A DNA stretch of 12,539 nucleotides from NCBI GenBank assembly GCA_030151165.1, contig JASLEM010000058.1:1-12539 (forward strand), read 5' to 3'. A model generated the notes under the pieces. The model worked only from the letters and a program-made list of their open reading frames with translations, was not told where the DNA came from and made no database searches. Position numbers and translations under genes: made by a program. Positions within the stretch are counted from its first letter, which is position 1, and the number at the start of each line of letters is the position of its first letter. The stretch is from Burkholderiaceae bacterium (GTDB taxonomy: Bacteria; Pseudomonadota; Gammaproteobacteria; Burkholderiales; Burkholderiaceae). This document shows, one piece after another, positions 7,501 through 12,539 of this stretch.

Positions 7501-7645
7501 CGTCGCCCTGCACCGTCACGGTCGACGAGTCGGTGTTGTGCGAGGTGCCGCCGCCGCAGCCCGCCAGCGACAGGGCACCGGCGGCGGCGAGCGCCGCGGC
7601 GCTGCCGACGAGCGCGCGCGTTGGGAAGGAGGGGCTGAGCTTCAT
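4598..7645 (-). CDS. Triheme lipoprotein resembling hydrazine synthase alpha-subunit family, 1015 aa
   Basis: The N-terminus carries a lipoprotein signal (LSLAGC, Cys30) followed by GGGT. Residues of about 45-460 look like a PD40/TolB-type beta-propeller, with repeats such as EISYDGKKILFAL, VYLPAGRGIVFSSNR and FSVNPDGTNMFVLYG. A middle domain contains RPGERRTCDGCHSPRRGG (Cys639-His643), followed by CTNCH (759-763) and a C-terminal cytochrome domain with CSNCH (921-925), YLLAKPS and ANWIAAGC. Propeller first and heme domains after is the order known for hydrazine synthase alpha, which has two hemes; this protein has a third motif and a longer tail. It lacks visible partners of the hydrazine synthase complex, so the substrate is unknown. 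It should be exported and matured by the Ccm system encoded just upstream. The ATG at 7645 has GAGGA 6 nt upstream, and the gene starts 32 nt after apbE. Confidence 0.85.
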   Translation of the reverse strand: MKLSPSFPTRALVGSAAALAAAGALSLAGCGGGTSHNTDSSTVTVQGDVAIAYTKRVRTLGLSFNPTNGAPTAPGGDLMIREKASPSAPEHNITASITQGKGDASAPEISYDGKKILFALNCPTSNTSQIGGVAACTGHWNIWEYDMTTGGLAGGSLRRITSSASDDVDPVYLPAGRGIVFSSNRQTGSHDNQALGHSYYALDEYERERVFNLHTMALDGSNVTQISFNQSHDRHPTILQTSIGANATAGQIMFSRWDHVGGRNHFKIFSVNPDGTNMFVLYGAHSDGNSFLHPRQMDPAGKYAGQLVSDLMPLQRTQEGGALMFIDATNYSEQNTPARPDIPASGGQMQVTAQQLNIDRGVSRYGRITTPYPLWDGTDRVLVAYRPCEVTKNGSITSCANLTADELARVSDMDRSVADVAADPIKDNVPPPYAIYMFDPKDQTMLNVAAPPDGFMYVNPVPLVSRPEPASTPPAGSVDADLAAKHLGTLAVASVYDTDGLGRMGDPILAPLDTAAGCSAAIAKTAPTDPNDTRAQIADVAAMKDPANAAYGCAPARFVRVVRAVAPPSNMMKLRSSLGETDFEAQQVLGYAPIEPDGSIKLTVPADTPLALSVVDAQGRAFQVHTNWIQVRPGERRTCDGCHSPRRGGAINSGAVANSTPTSWTAAMQAAHKPGETMADTRTRIDPTALTLKADPVTTDIWADTTKAGVTARPSIALLYTGNANPADDLKTTAPANGVINYPTHIQPLWTRDRGANTCTNCHNLSDHLNLLGTIGGDGRVASYDSVMIGDPQLDASGRPVIFFDDGVPMVQRLDALVNTAASEGEATGLARKSRLIEILSGQSLMSDAAAKTTHPNPPSTAPDHSKMMNKAEMRLLAEWIDTGSKYYNDPFDPTSGVRVVPTLDETSFASTVYPIINATCSNCHVAHGSDNTPTGATSFHNNRYVMTGDADGDFGATLAMISDTCHPPIDYLLAKPSTIPHPDAATTQTTAVLPAGGADYTTIANWIAAGCQTP

Positions 7646-7677
7646 GGGGGTTCCTCGATGTTCTTCTGGTTCGTCCG

Positions 7678-8682
7678 TCAACCGACGAGTCCGGCGGAGT
7701 AGTGCAGGGCACCCTGCGCGTCCACGATCACGGCGTCGACGCCCGCGTGGGCCTCGACGAAGCGCAGGCCTTCGGCCACGCCGAGCACGAAGACGGTCTT
7801 CGAGAAGGCTTCCGTCGTCAGCCCGTCGTCGGCGATGATCGTCACGCTGCGGACGCCGTGCGGCGACTTGCCGGTGCGCGGGTCGAGCAGGTGGTGGAAG
7901 CGCTCGCCGTCGCGCTCGAAGAATCGTTCGTAGTCGCCGGACGTCGAGATCGCGCAGTTCTCGAGCGGCAGCACCGCGACGACGCCGTCGGCGCGACGCG
8001 GGTCGCGCACCGCGACCGTCCACGGCCGGTTGCCGCGCGAGCCGATGACGTGGCTGTCGCCGCCGGCCGCGACCATCGCGTGCTCGATGCCCAGGCGCTT
8101 CAGGATGCGGATCGCGTTGTCGACCGCATGGCCCTTCGCGAAGCCGCCGAGGTCGATGCGCACGCCGGGGCGCGCGAAGCGGACGCTGCGCGCGGCCGGG
8201 TCGAGCTCGAGGTGGCGCCAGCCGACCAGCGGTCGCACGGCGGCGAGCGCCGCGGCGTCCGGGGCGACGCCGGCGCGGTAGTCGTACAGGTGGCCGGCAC
8301 CGGCGTAGGTGATGTCGAACGCACCGCCGGAGAGCCGCGAAAACTCGACCGCCTTCGCGAGCAGCCCGAACATCTCGGCGCTCACCACGATCGGCGCCTC
8401 GGCCGCGCCCATGTTGACGAGCGACAGCTCCGACGTGACCTTGTGCGGGCTCATCGTCGCGTTGATGCGGTGCATCTCGGCCATCACGGCCTCGACGGCG
8501 GTGTCGGCCTGCGCGCGGCTCGTGGCGTGCAGCTCGACGCTGATCGAGGTGCCCATGATGGCCTCCTCGCGCCGATACCAGCCGCCGGCCGCCGCCGCGC
8601 CGGGCACGCTCACGGCCGCGCTCGCGGCGGGCGGCGGCGCTTCGTCGGCATTGGCGGTGACGTTGCTGTGGAGGCTGGACAT
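7678..8682 (-). CDS. apbE: ApbE-type FAD:protein FMN transferase, 334 aa
   Basis: ApbE enzymes transfer FMN from FAD to a Thr or Ser of a target protein, normally outside the cytoplasm. Family marks are visible in order: MGTSISVEL (43-51), FDITY (122-126), RIDLGGFAKGHAVD (175-188), the AGGDSHVIG loop (206-214), ISTSGDYERFF (245-255), HHLLDPRTG (263-271) and TEAFSKTVFVLG (290-301). In the last motif the usual Asp and Thr of the metal site (AD...T) appear as Glu and Lys, which marks a divergent subfamily. No signal peptide or lipobox is visible from the chosen ATG at 8682 (GGTGG 4 nt upstream) or from an in-frame ATG at 8805. It is the first gene after a 431-bp gap and probably opens the operon. 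Its likely targets are encoded downstream. Confidence 0.9.
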   Translation of the reverse strand: MSSLHSNVTANADEAPPPAASAAVSVPGAAAAGGWYRREEAIMGTSISVELHATSRAQADTAVEAVMAEMHRINATMSPHKVTSELSLVNMGAAEAPIVVSAEMFGLLAKAVEFSRLSGGAFDITYAGAGHLYDYRAGVAPDAAALAAVRPLVGWRHLELDPAARSVRFARPGVRIDLGGFAKGHAVDNAIRILKRLGIEHAMVAAGGDSHVIGSRGNRPWTVAVRDPRRADGVVAVLPLENCAISTSGDYERFFERDGERFHHLLDPRTGKSPHGVRSVTIIADDGLTTEAFSKTVFVLGVAEGLRFVEAHAGVDAVIVDAQGALHYSAGLVG

Positions 8683-8799
8683 GAATCCACCCGGGCCTGG
8701 CGGCACGGGTACCCGACGGATCGTTGAATTTCTGGCGGACGGCGCCGGCTCGGCGCTCGGCGTGGCCGGGCATGCGGTTTGCACACTCCGGCGCTTCGG

Positions 8800-8824
8800 G
8801 CGCATCTTCGCAGTGAAGATGCGC
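8800..8824. promoter_or_regulatory. Perfect 10-bp inverted repeat in the apbE leader
   Basis: The arms GCGCATCTTC (8800-8809) and GAAGATGCGC (8815-8824) are fully complementary around a 5-nt loop. The repeat lies about 118 nt upstream of the apbE start and, on the minus strand, just after a run of six T. It could be a hairpin in the 5' leader or an operator; the sequence alone does not decide. There is no T-run after the hairpin in the direction of transcription, so a simple terminator is unlikely. Confidence 0.5.
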
Positions 8825-8870
8825 GATCAAGTGTGAAAAAAGTCCGGTAATTCGGCGCAGACGTTGCGAC

Positions 8871-8911
8871 CCCCGGCTAATCAGTTACAAGTTGTTTTGT
8901 AACGGCCGGGG
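8871..8911. promoter_or_regulatory. Nested inverted repeat (operator or hairpin) upstream of apbE
   Basis: An inner dyad GTTACAA (8884-8890) and TTGTAAC (8897-8903), 6 nt apart, sits inside an outer dyad CCCCGGC (8871-8877) and GCCGGGG (8905-8911). The spacers are unequal (6 nt on one side, 1 nt on the other). The inner 20-bp palindrome in an AT-rich island has the size of a binding site for a dimeric regulator. As RNA the two arms would also stack into a long hairpin. I cannot name the regulator. Confidence 0.5.
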
Positions 8912-9070
8912 ATGAGTCAGTTGTGTGCAAACGCAACTGCAGCAGCCGTGTTTCGACGTCGAGTCAAGCCTGCTCGACGGGTGGCGGGCGGCGGATTGCG
9001 GCGGATTTCCGCTTTCACGCGACTTTGGAGCGCGCGCCTCGGGCTCGACCTCGAAGAAGGCGCGAAGGCA

Positions 9071-9095
9071 CGGCGGCGCTGCCAAGCCGCCGCCG
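9071..9095 (-). terminator. Possible hairpin terminator after ccmI
   Basis: On the minus strand, 18 nt past the ccmI stop, CGGCGGCG and CGCCGCCG form an 8-bp GC stem with a 9-nt loop. The sequence after it (TGCCTTCGCGCCTTCTTCG) is only moderately T-rich, so this is at best a weak intrinsic terminator. Its position at the end of the ccm block is the main support. Confidence 0.35.
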
Positions 9096-9113
9096 CGCCG
9101 ACCCGGCGCCTGC

Positions 9114-9830
9114 TCAGCGCGCGGCCGGTGCCGACGCCGCGCCGGTGTTCGCGGCGGCCGCCGCCTCGCGCAGCGCGTCGAGCCGTTGCTTCAGCAGCCC
9201 GGCGATGGGGTCGCCCGGGGGCGCCACCTCGATCGCGTGGCTCCACGCGGTCAGCATCGTGCGGAAGTCGCGCTGCGTGATCGCGTACTGGCCCCTCAGC
9301 GCCAGCGCCTTGACCTGGTTCGGGTTGATGGCGAGCGCCCGGTCGACGAGCTGGATCGGCTCGCCATCGAGTCGGTGCTGCGTGCTCGCGACCAGGTCGG
9401 CCAGCTCGGCCATGAGGTCGGCGTCGTTCGGGCGCTGCGCGAGCGCGTTGCGCAAATCCTGCGCGGCGGCCTCGAGATGATTGGCCGCGGCCTGCATCTG
9501 CTCGGCCTGGAGCCAGCCGCGCGCGTCGGTCGGATGCGCCTCGGCGCGCGCCTGCAGCGTGTCGACCTGCGCGTCCAGCGCCGGCCCGGGCCCGGGCGGC
9601 GCGTCGGGCGTGACGGCCAGCATCCGCGGCGAGCCGACCCAGGCGTAGCCACCGACGACGACGATCGCGATCGCCAGCCCGAGCGCCAGCACCAGCCCGC
9701 GCGACGGCCGCGTCGCGGCGATCGCGGCGGTGGCGGGGTCGGTCACGTGCGCCGCGACCGGGCGCCGGGCGACGAGGATCGCGAGCGTCGCGACGACGAG
9801 CACCAGCGAGAGGAGGATGAACAGCGTCAT
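9114..9830 (-). CDS. ccmI: CcmI-type cytochrome c maturation protein (short form), 238 aa
   Basis: CcmI is the inner-membrane chaperone that holds the C-terminus of apocytochrome c and delivers it to CcmF/CcmH. Two membrane segments are visible, residues about 2-20 and 45-64, with a basic stretch containing ARRP between them. After these comes a helical TPR-like region of about 85-215: ALDAQVDTLQARAEAHPTDARG, LRNALAQRPNDADLMAELADL and DRALAINPNQVKALALRGQYA. The Ala-rich tail ends soon after. Full-length relatives carry a further C-terminal domain and are considerably longer, so this is a short version, which also occurs in betaproteobacteria. The ATG overlaps the ccmH stop as ATGA. It is the last gene of the ccm block. 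Identification rests on position and TPR pattern. Confidence 0.88.
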   Translation of the reverse strand: MTLFILLSLVLVVATLAILVARRPVAAHVTDPATAAIAATRPSRGLVLALGLAIAIVVVGGYAWVGSPRMLAVTPDAPPGPGPALDAQVDTLQARAEAHPTDARGWLQAEQMQAAANHLEAAAQDLRNALAQRPNDADLMAELADLVASTQHRLDGEPIQLVDRALAINPNQVKALALRGQYAITQRDFRTMLTAWSHAIEVAPPGDPIAGLLKQRLDALREAAAAANTGAASAPAAR

Positions 9831-10435
9831 GCGGGCGCTCCGGGGCGGGCGATGTCTTGCGGGTGGCAGACCGACGGGCCGGCGTCGTCGCCGGCCGGGT
9901 CGTCTTCGCTCCAGTCCGGGTCGGGCTCGAAGCGGTCGTCGGCCAGCCGGCCGCGGCGCGCGATCACGACCATCAACGCGATGAGCGCGACGACCAGCAG
10001 CAGCGCCGGCCCGAGCCACAGCACGAGCGTGGTCGGCTTCAGCGGCGGGTTGTAGAGCACGAAGTCGCCGTAGCGGTCGGTCATGAACTGGCGGATCTGC
10101 GCGTCGGTCCGGCCGGCCTTGATCATCTCGCGCACCTGCTGGCGCAGGTCGACGGCAAGGTCCGCGTGGGAGTCGGCGATCGTCTGGTTCTGGCAGACGA
10201 GGCAGCGCAGCTCCGCGGTGATCGCGAGCATGCGGGCCTCGAGCGCCGGGTCGGCGGCGGTCGGCACGGCCTTCGGCGCGATGAGTTGCACCATGCCGGC
10301 CGCCGGAACCGCTGCCGGTGCGGGCTCGGATGGCGCGGAGGCCGCCTGCGACCACGCGCCGGCCGCGAACACGAGCCCCGCGACGGCGACGACCGCCGCC
10401 CGCGCCAGGCGTGCGGGGAGCGATGCATCAGCCAT
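9827..10435 (-). CDS. ccmH: CcmH/CycL cytochrome c maturation protein, 202 aa
   Basis: CcmH is a periplasm-facing thiol protein that takes part in reducing the apocytochrome CxxCH cysteines and works with CcmG and CcmF. The signature LRCLVCQNQTIADS is present (Cys78, Cys81), followed by DLRQQVREMIKAGRTDAQIR and RYGDFVLYNPPL, then a membrane segment at about 136-159. A signal segment occupies about 8-30. The mature domain is preceded by an extra Ala/Pro-rich stretch (about 31-60), and the C-terminal tail is acidic (PDPDWSEDDPAGDDAG). The ATG at 10435 has GGAGG 4 nt upstream and overlaps the ccmG stop by 8 nt. The gene is only the CcmH domain; the TPR part is the separate ccmI, as in species with split genes rather than the fused E. 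coli form. Confidence 0.95.
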   Translation of the reverse strand: MADASLPARLARAAVVAVAGLVFAAGAWSQAASAPSEPAPAAVPAAGMVQLIAPKAVPTAADPALEARMLAITAELRCLVCQNQTIADSHADLAVDLRQQVREMIKAGRTDAQIRQFMTDRYGDFVLYNPPLKPTTLVLWLGPALLLVVALIALMVVIARRGRLADDRFEPDPDWSEDDPAGDDAGPSVCHPQDIARPGAPA

Positions 10436-10964
10436 TGAGCCTCCGCAGCAGCGGGATCACCTTGTTCTGCAGGACGTCGGGCGTCAGCGCGCCGATCTGC
10501 TTGAAGCGGATCACGCCCTGCTTGTCGATGATGAAGGTCTCGGGCACGCCGTAGACGCAGAAGTCGATGCCGACGCGGCCCTTCTCGTCGAACAGCGAGG
10601 CGTCGTACGGGTTGCCGCGCTCGGCGAGCCACTGCTGGGCGGGCTCGCGGTGATCCTTGTAGTCGAGGCCGTAGATCGGCACGGCCTTGAGCTTCGAGAA
10701 TTCGACGAGATACGGGTGCTCCTCACGGCAGGCGTCGCACCAGGAGGCCCAGACGTTGAGCATCCAGACCTTGCCGAGCATGTCGGCGCGGCGGGTCGTG
10801 ACGGCGGGCGCGTCGAGCTGCGCCAGCGCGAATTCGGGCGCGGGCTTGTCGATCAGCGGCGACGGCACCTCGTGCGGGTCGAGATGCAGCCCGACCGCGC
10901 AGAAGACGACCAGCACGCCGAAGATCGCGAGCGGGATGGCGAAGCGCAGGAACTTCAGGTTCAT
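10428..10964 (-). CDS. ccmG: CcmG/DsbE thioredoxin-like protein, 178 aa
   Basis: CcmG is a membrane-anchored periplasmic thioredoxin that reduces apocytochrome c or CcmH during heme attachment. An uncleaved N-terminal anchor (about 7-26) is followed by PAPEFALAQLDAP (41-53), the active site NVWASWCDACREEHPYL (Cys76, Cys79), and the cis-proline loop YGVPETFIIDKQG (138-150). The conserved acidic insert typical of CcmG (GLDYKDHREPAQQWL) is present. The dipeptide between the cysteines is Asp-Ala, a known kind of variation in this family. Cys136 is an additional cysteine close to the cis-proline. The ATG at 10964 overlaps the ccmF stop as ATGA, with GGGGA 6 nt upstream. The position between ccmF and ccmH confirms the name. 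Confidence 0.95.
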   Translation of the reverse strand: MNLKFLRFAIPLAIFGVLVVFCAVGLHLDPHEVPSPLIDKPAPEFALAQLDAPAVTTRRADMLGKVWMLNVWASWCDACREEHPYLVEFSKLKAVPIYGLDYKDHREPAQQWLAERGNPYDASLFDEKGRVGIDFCVYGVPETFIIDKQGVIRFKQIGALTPDVLQNKVIPLLRRLNG

Positions 10965-12539
10965 GCCGCGTCCCCGCTGGCGCCGAGCGGCCCGACGACG
11001 CGCACCGGCGGCCCGCCGAGCGGCGCGTTTTCCTCGGTCCGGCGCGCGCGCTGCCGGTAGCGGCGATCGCTCACCGCCACCATGCCGCCGAGCGCCATCA
11101 GCAGGCAGCCGCCCCAGATCCAGTCGACGAAGGGCTTGACGTGGATGCGCAGCGTCCAGGTATTGGGCGACACCAGCTCGCCGAGCGAGACGTACAGGTC
11201 GCGCGTGAGACCCGGCTGGATCGCGGCCTCGGTGGTCTCGGTGCCCTGCACGCGGTAGACGCGCTTCTGGGGGTGCAGCTCGGTCACCGTGCTGCCGTTG
11301 CGCGTCACCTGCAGGTCGCCCTGCTTCGCGACGTAGTTCGGGCCGGTCAGGTCGTGCACGTCGGCGAAGCGGAACGTGTAGCCGCCGACGTCGGCGATGC
11401 TGCCGATCGCCATCGTCAGGTCCTGCTCGACCTCGTACGTGCGCACCATGCTCACGCCGAACGCGAACACCGCCACGCCCAGGTGCGCGAGCCACATGCC
11501 CACCAGCGAGCGCGGCCACTGGCGCAGGCGCGCGACGATCGACAGCTGCGCGCCGCCGTCCGACTTCAGGCGTTCGACGGCGTCGGTGACGATGGACGCC
11601 GTGATCCAGTACGCCATCAGGAAGCCCAGCGTCGCGACGAGGTTGAGCCTGCCGTTGAGGAAGCCGGTGGCCAACGCGCCCAGCACCGACGCCAGCGCGG
11701 CCCAGCGCAGCCGGTGGAACAGCGACGGCAGCGACGCCTCCTTCCAGCGCGCGAGCGGCCCGAGCGCCATCAGCAGCACGACGGGCACCATCAGCGGCAG
11801 GAAGACGGCCTCGAAGTACGGCGGGCCGACGGAGATCTTGCCCATGTGCAGCGCGTCGAGCAGCAGCGGGTACATCGTGCCGAGCAGCACCGACGCGCAG
11901 ACGACGACGAACAGCATGTTGTTGCCCAGCAGCATCGACTCGCGCGACACCAGCGCGAACCGCGCGCCGAGGCCGACCTGCGGCGCGCGCCACGCGTACA
12001 GCACCAGCGCACCGCCGACGACGACGCCCAGGAAGATCAGGATGAACAGGCCGCGCGCGGGGTCGGTGGCGAACGCATGCACCGACGACAGCACGCCCGA
12101 GCGCACGATGAACGTGCCGAGCAGCGACAGCGTGAACGCGAGCAGCGCGAGCAGCACCGTCCACGACTTGAACGCGCCGCGCTTTTCCGTCACGGCCAGC
12201 GAGTGGATCAGCGCGGTGCCGGCGAGCCAGGGCATGAACGATGCGTTCTCCACCGGGTCCCAGAACCACCAGCCGCCCCAACCGAGCTCGTAGTAGGCCC
12301 ACGCGCTGCCCAGCATGATGCCGATCGTCAGGCACGACCAGGCGGCGGTCGTCCACGGGCGCGTCCAGCGGGCCCAGGTGGCGTCGAGCCGACCTTCGAG
12401 CAGCGCCAGCAGCACCGTCCACGACTTGAACGCGCCGCGCTTCTCGGTCACCGCCAGCGAGTGGATCAGCGCCGTGCCGGCCAGCCACGGCATGAACGAC
12501 GCGTTCTCCACCGGATCCCAGAACCACCAGCCGCCCCAG
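10961..12539 (-). CDS. ccmF: CcmF heme lyase, C-terminal part (5' end off right edge, duplicated segment)
   Basis: CcmF is the integral inner-membrane heme lyase that joins heme from CcmE to apocytochrome c. The visible 525 codons contain the conserved WWD motif WGGWWFWDPVENASFMPW, the histidine-bearing ALIHSLAVTEKRGAF and RSGVLSSVHAFATDP segments, several membrane helices, a periplasmic region with TEAAIQPGLTRDLYVSLGE, and the C-terminal KPFVDWIWGG helix. These match the family closely. The first part of the gene, including its start, lies beyond the window. The oddity is at the edge: the WWD segment appears a second time, followed directly by EGRLDATWARW, a sequence that in normal CcmF comes before the WWD motif, not after it. 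The frame stays open across the junction. See the repeat entries and findings. Confidence 0.93.
   Translation of the reverse strand, partial: WGGWWFWDPVENASFMPWLAGTALIHSLAVTEKRGAFKSWTVLLALLEGRLDATWARWTRPWTTAAWSCLTIGIMLGSAWAYYELGWGGWWFWDPVENASFMPWLAGTALIHSLAVTEKRGAFKSWTVLLALLAFTLSLLGTFIVRSGVLSSVHAFATDPARGLFILIFLGVVVGGALVLYAWRAPQVGLGARFALVSRESMLLGNNMLFVVVCASVLLGTMYPLLLDALHMGKISVGPPYFEAVFLPLMVPVVLLMALGPLARWKEASLPSLFHRLRWAALASVLGALATGFLNGRLNLVATLGFLMAYWITASIVTDAVERLKSDGGAQLSIVARLRQWPRSLVGMWLAHLGVAVFAFGVSMVRTYEVEQDLTMAIGSIADVGGYTFRFADVHDLTGPNYVAKQGDLQVTRNGSTVTELHPQKRVYRVQGTETTEAAIQPGLTRDLYVSLGELVSPNTWTLRIHVKPFVDWIWGGCLLMALGGMVAVSDRRYRQRARRTEENAPLGGPPVRVVGPLGASGDAA
12140..12281 (-). repeat. Inner copy of ccmF WWD-segment repeat
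   Basis: This stretch encodes the WWD motif and the following helix in the place expected for CcmF, with EGRLDATW...GSAWAYYELG before it and AFTLSLLGTFIVRSG after it. It is 93 percent identical (132 of 142 bases) to 12398-12539, offset by 258 bp, or 86 codons. All ten differences are silent third-position changes. Confidence 0.9.
12398..12539 (-). repeat. Outer copy of ccmF WWD-segment repeat, at window edge
   Basis: This second copy encodes the same amino acids as 12140-12281 from the WWD motif to WTVLLALL. It then switches to EGRLDATW across a stretch (GCGCTGCTCG on the minus strand) that both flanks share. It reaches the window end, so its true length is unknown. It may be a real tandem duplication or an artefact from a related strain or allele. 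Confidence 0.85.

Larger units (their letters stand above)
8683..9113. other. Intergenic region between ccmI and apbE, no supported gene
   Basis: These 431 bp separate the ccm genes from the apbE operon on the same strand. I see no convincing gene: the open frames here lack family resemblance, ribosome sites and the codon pattern of the neighbours. The side near ccmI (9071-9095) has a GC-rich hairpin. The part at about 8820-8940 is clearly richer in A and T than the rest of the window and holds two inverted repeats. The apbE promoter should lie here, but I find no good -35/-10 pair on the minus strand. Confidence 0.6.

Noticed and set aside
4598..7645. Naming the large lipoprotein as hydrazine synthase (anammox)
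   Set aside because: The resemblance is at family level. The other synthase subunits are absent from the window, there is an additional heme domain, and the surrounding genes suggest a proteobacterium rather than an anammox planctomycete.
4700..7702. Plus-strand open frame of 1000 codons opposite the triheme lipoprotein gene
   Set aside because: Length alone is impressive, but the product is rich in Arg, Val, Asp and Gly without motifs. The opposite strand carries a lipobox, propeller repeats and three heme motifs.
8836..8863. Intrinsic terminator formed by the run of six T on the minus strand at 8841-8836
   Set aside because: The sequence just before it (ccgaattaccgg) can form only a very short stem, so a terminator is not supported.
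8918..8939. CAGTTG and CAACTG dyad with a 10-nt spacer
   Set aside because: Six-base arms with this spacing are expected by chance; it is much weaker than the two neighbouring inverted repeats.
8885..9085. Minus-strand 66-codon frame containing KSRESGNPP and a Cys-rich stretch in the ccmI-apbE gap
   Set aside because: RESGNP-like strings are familiar from translated intergenic repeats, there is no ribosome site, and the frame runs through the long palindrome. I regard it as non-coding.
1..12539. tRNA, rRNA, CRISPR arrays, insertion sequences or attachment sites
   Set aside because: I saw no repeat-spacer pattern, transposase, integrase, tRNA-like cloverleaf or terminal inverted repeats in the window.

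Overview
The window is GC-rich throughout, and every gene I can support lies on the minus strand, so transcription runs from right to left. The c-type cytochrome maturation genes in the order ccmF-ccmG-ccmH-ccmI, dense codon-biased packing, and several outer-membrane beta-barrels with a terminal aromatic residue point to a Gram-negative proteobacterium. I favour a high-GC betaproteobacterium (Burkholderiales/Rhodocyclales-like), but no RNA gene or marker settles this.

Right block (about 9114-12539): the distal part of a System I cytochrome c maturation operon. It holds the C-terminal part of CcmF (heme lyase, cut by the window edge), CcmG/DsbE (thioredoxin-like reductant), CcmH (LRCxxCQNQ protein) and a short CcmI (TPR chaperone for apocytochrome). 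Each gene overlaps the next by 4-8 nt, so translation is probably coupled. The right edge is odd: it carries a second copy of the CcmF WWD segment, identical in protein but 10 of 142 bases different in DNA. This is either an in-frame duplication or an assembly or amplification chimera.

Middle gap (8683-9113): 431 bp with no convincing gene. It holds a GC-rich hairpin after ccmI, two strong inverted repeats and the most AT-rich stretch of the window. It is probably the end of the ccm operon and the control region of the next one.

Left block (1-8682): a compact set of nine genes that looks like one operon for an extracytoplasmic redox system. In order of transcription they are: an ApbE-type FAD:protein FMN transferase; a 1015-residue lipoprotein that resembles the hydrazine synthase alpha-subunit family (beta-propeller plus three CxxCH heme motifs); a small lipoprotein with a CX4CH motif; an SH3-like plus beta-barrel protein; a second beta-barrel protein; a TlpA-type thioredoxin; a DUF4266 mini-lipoprotein ending in GGGCGCN; a DUF3570 outer-membrane protein; and the first 62 codons of another exported protein that runs off the left edge.

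Working model (inference): the Ccm proteins attach heme to the two lipoproteins, TlpA keeps their cysteines or the DUF4266 cysteines reduced, ApbE may add FMN to a partner, and the beta-barrels place the heme proteins at or across the outer membrane. The substrate is not evident from the sequence. Resemblance to hydrazine synthase alpha subunit does not imply anammox chemistry, because relatives of this family are common in non-anammox bacteria.
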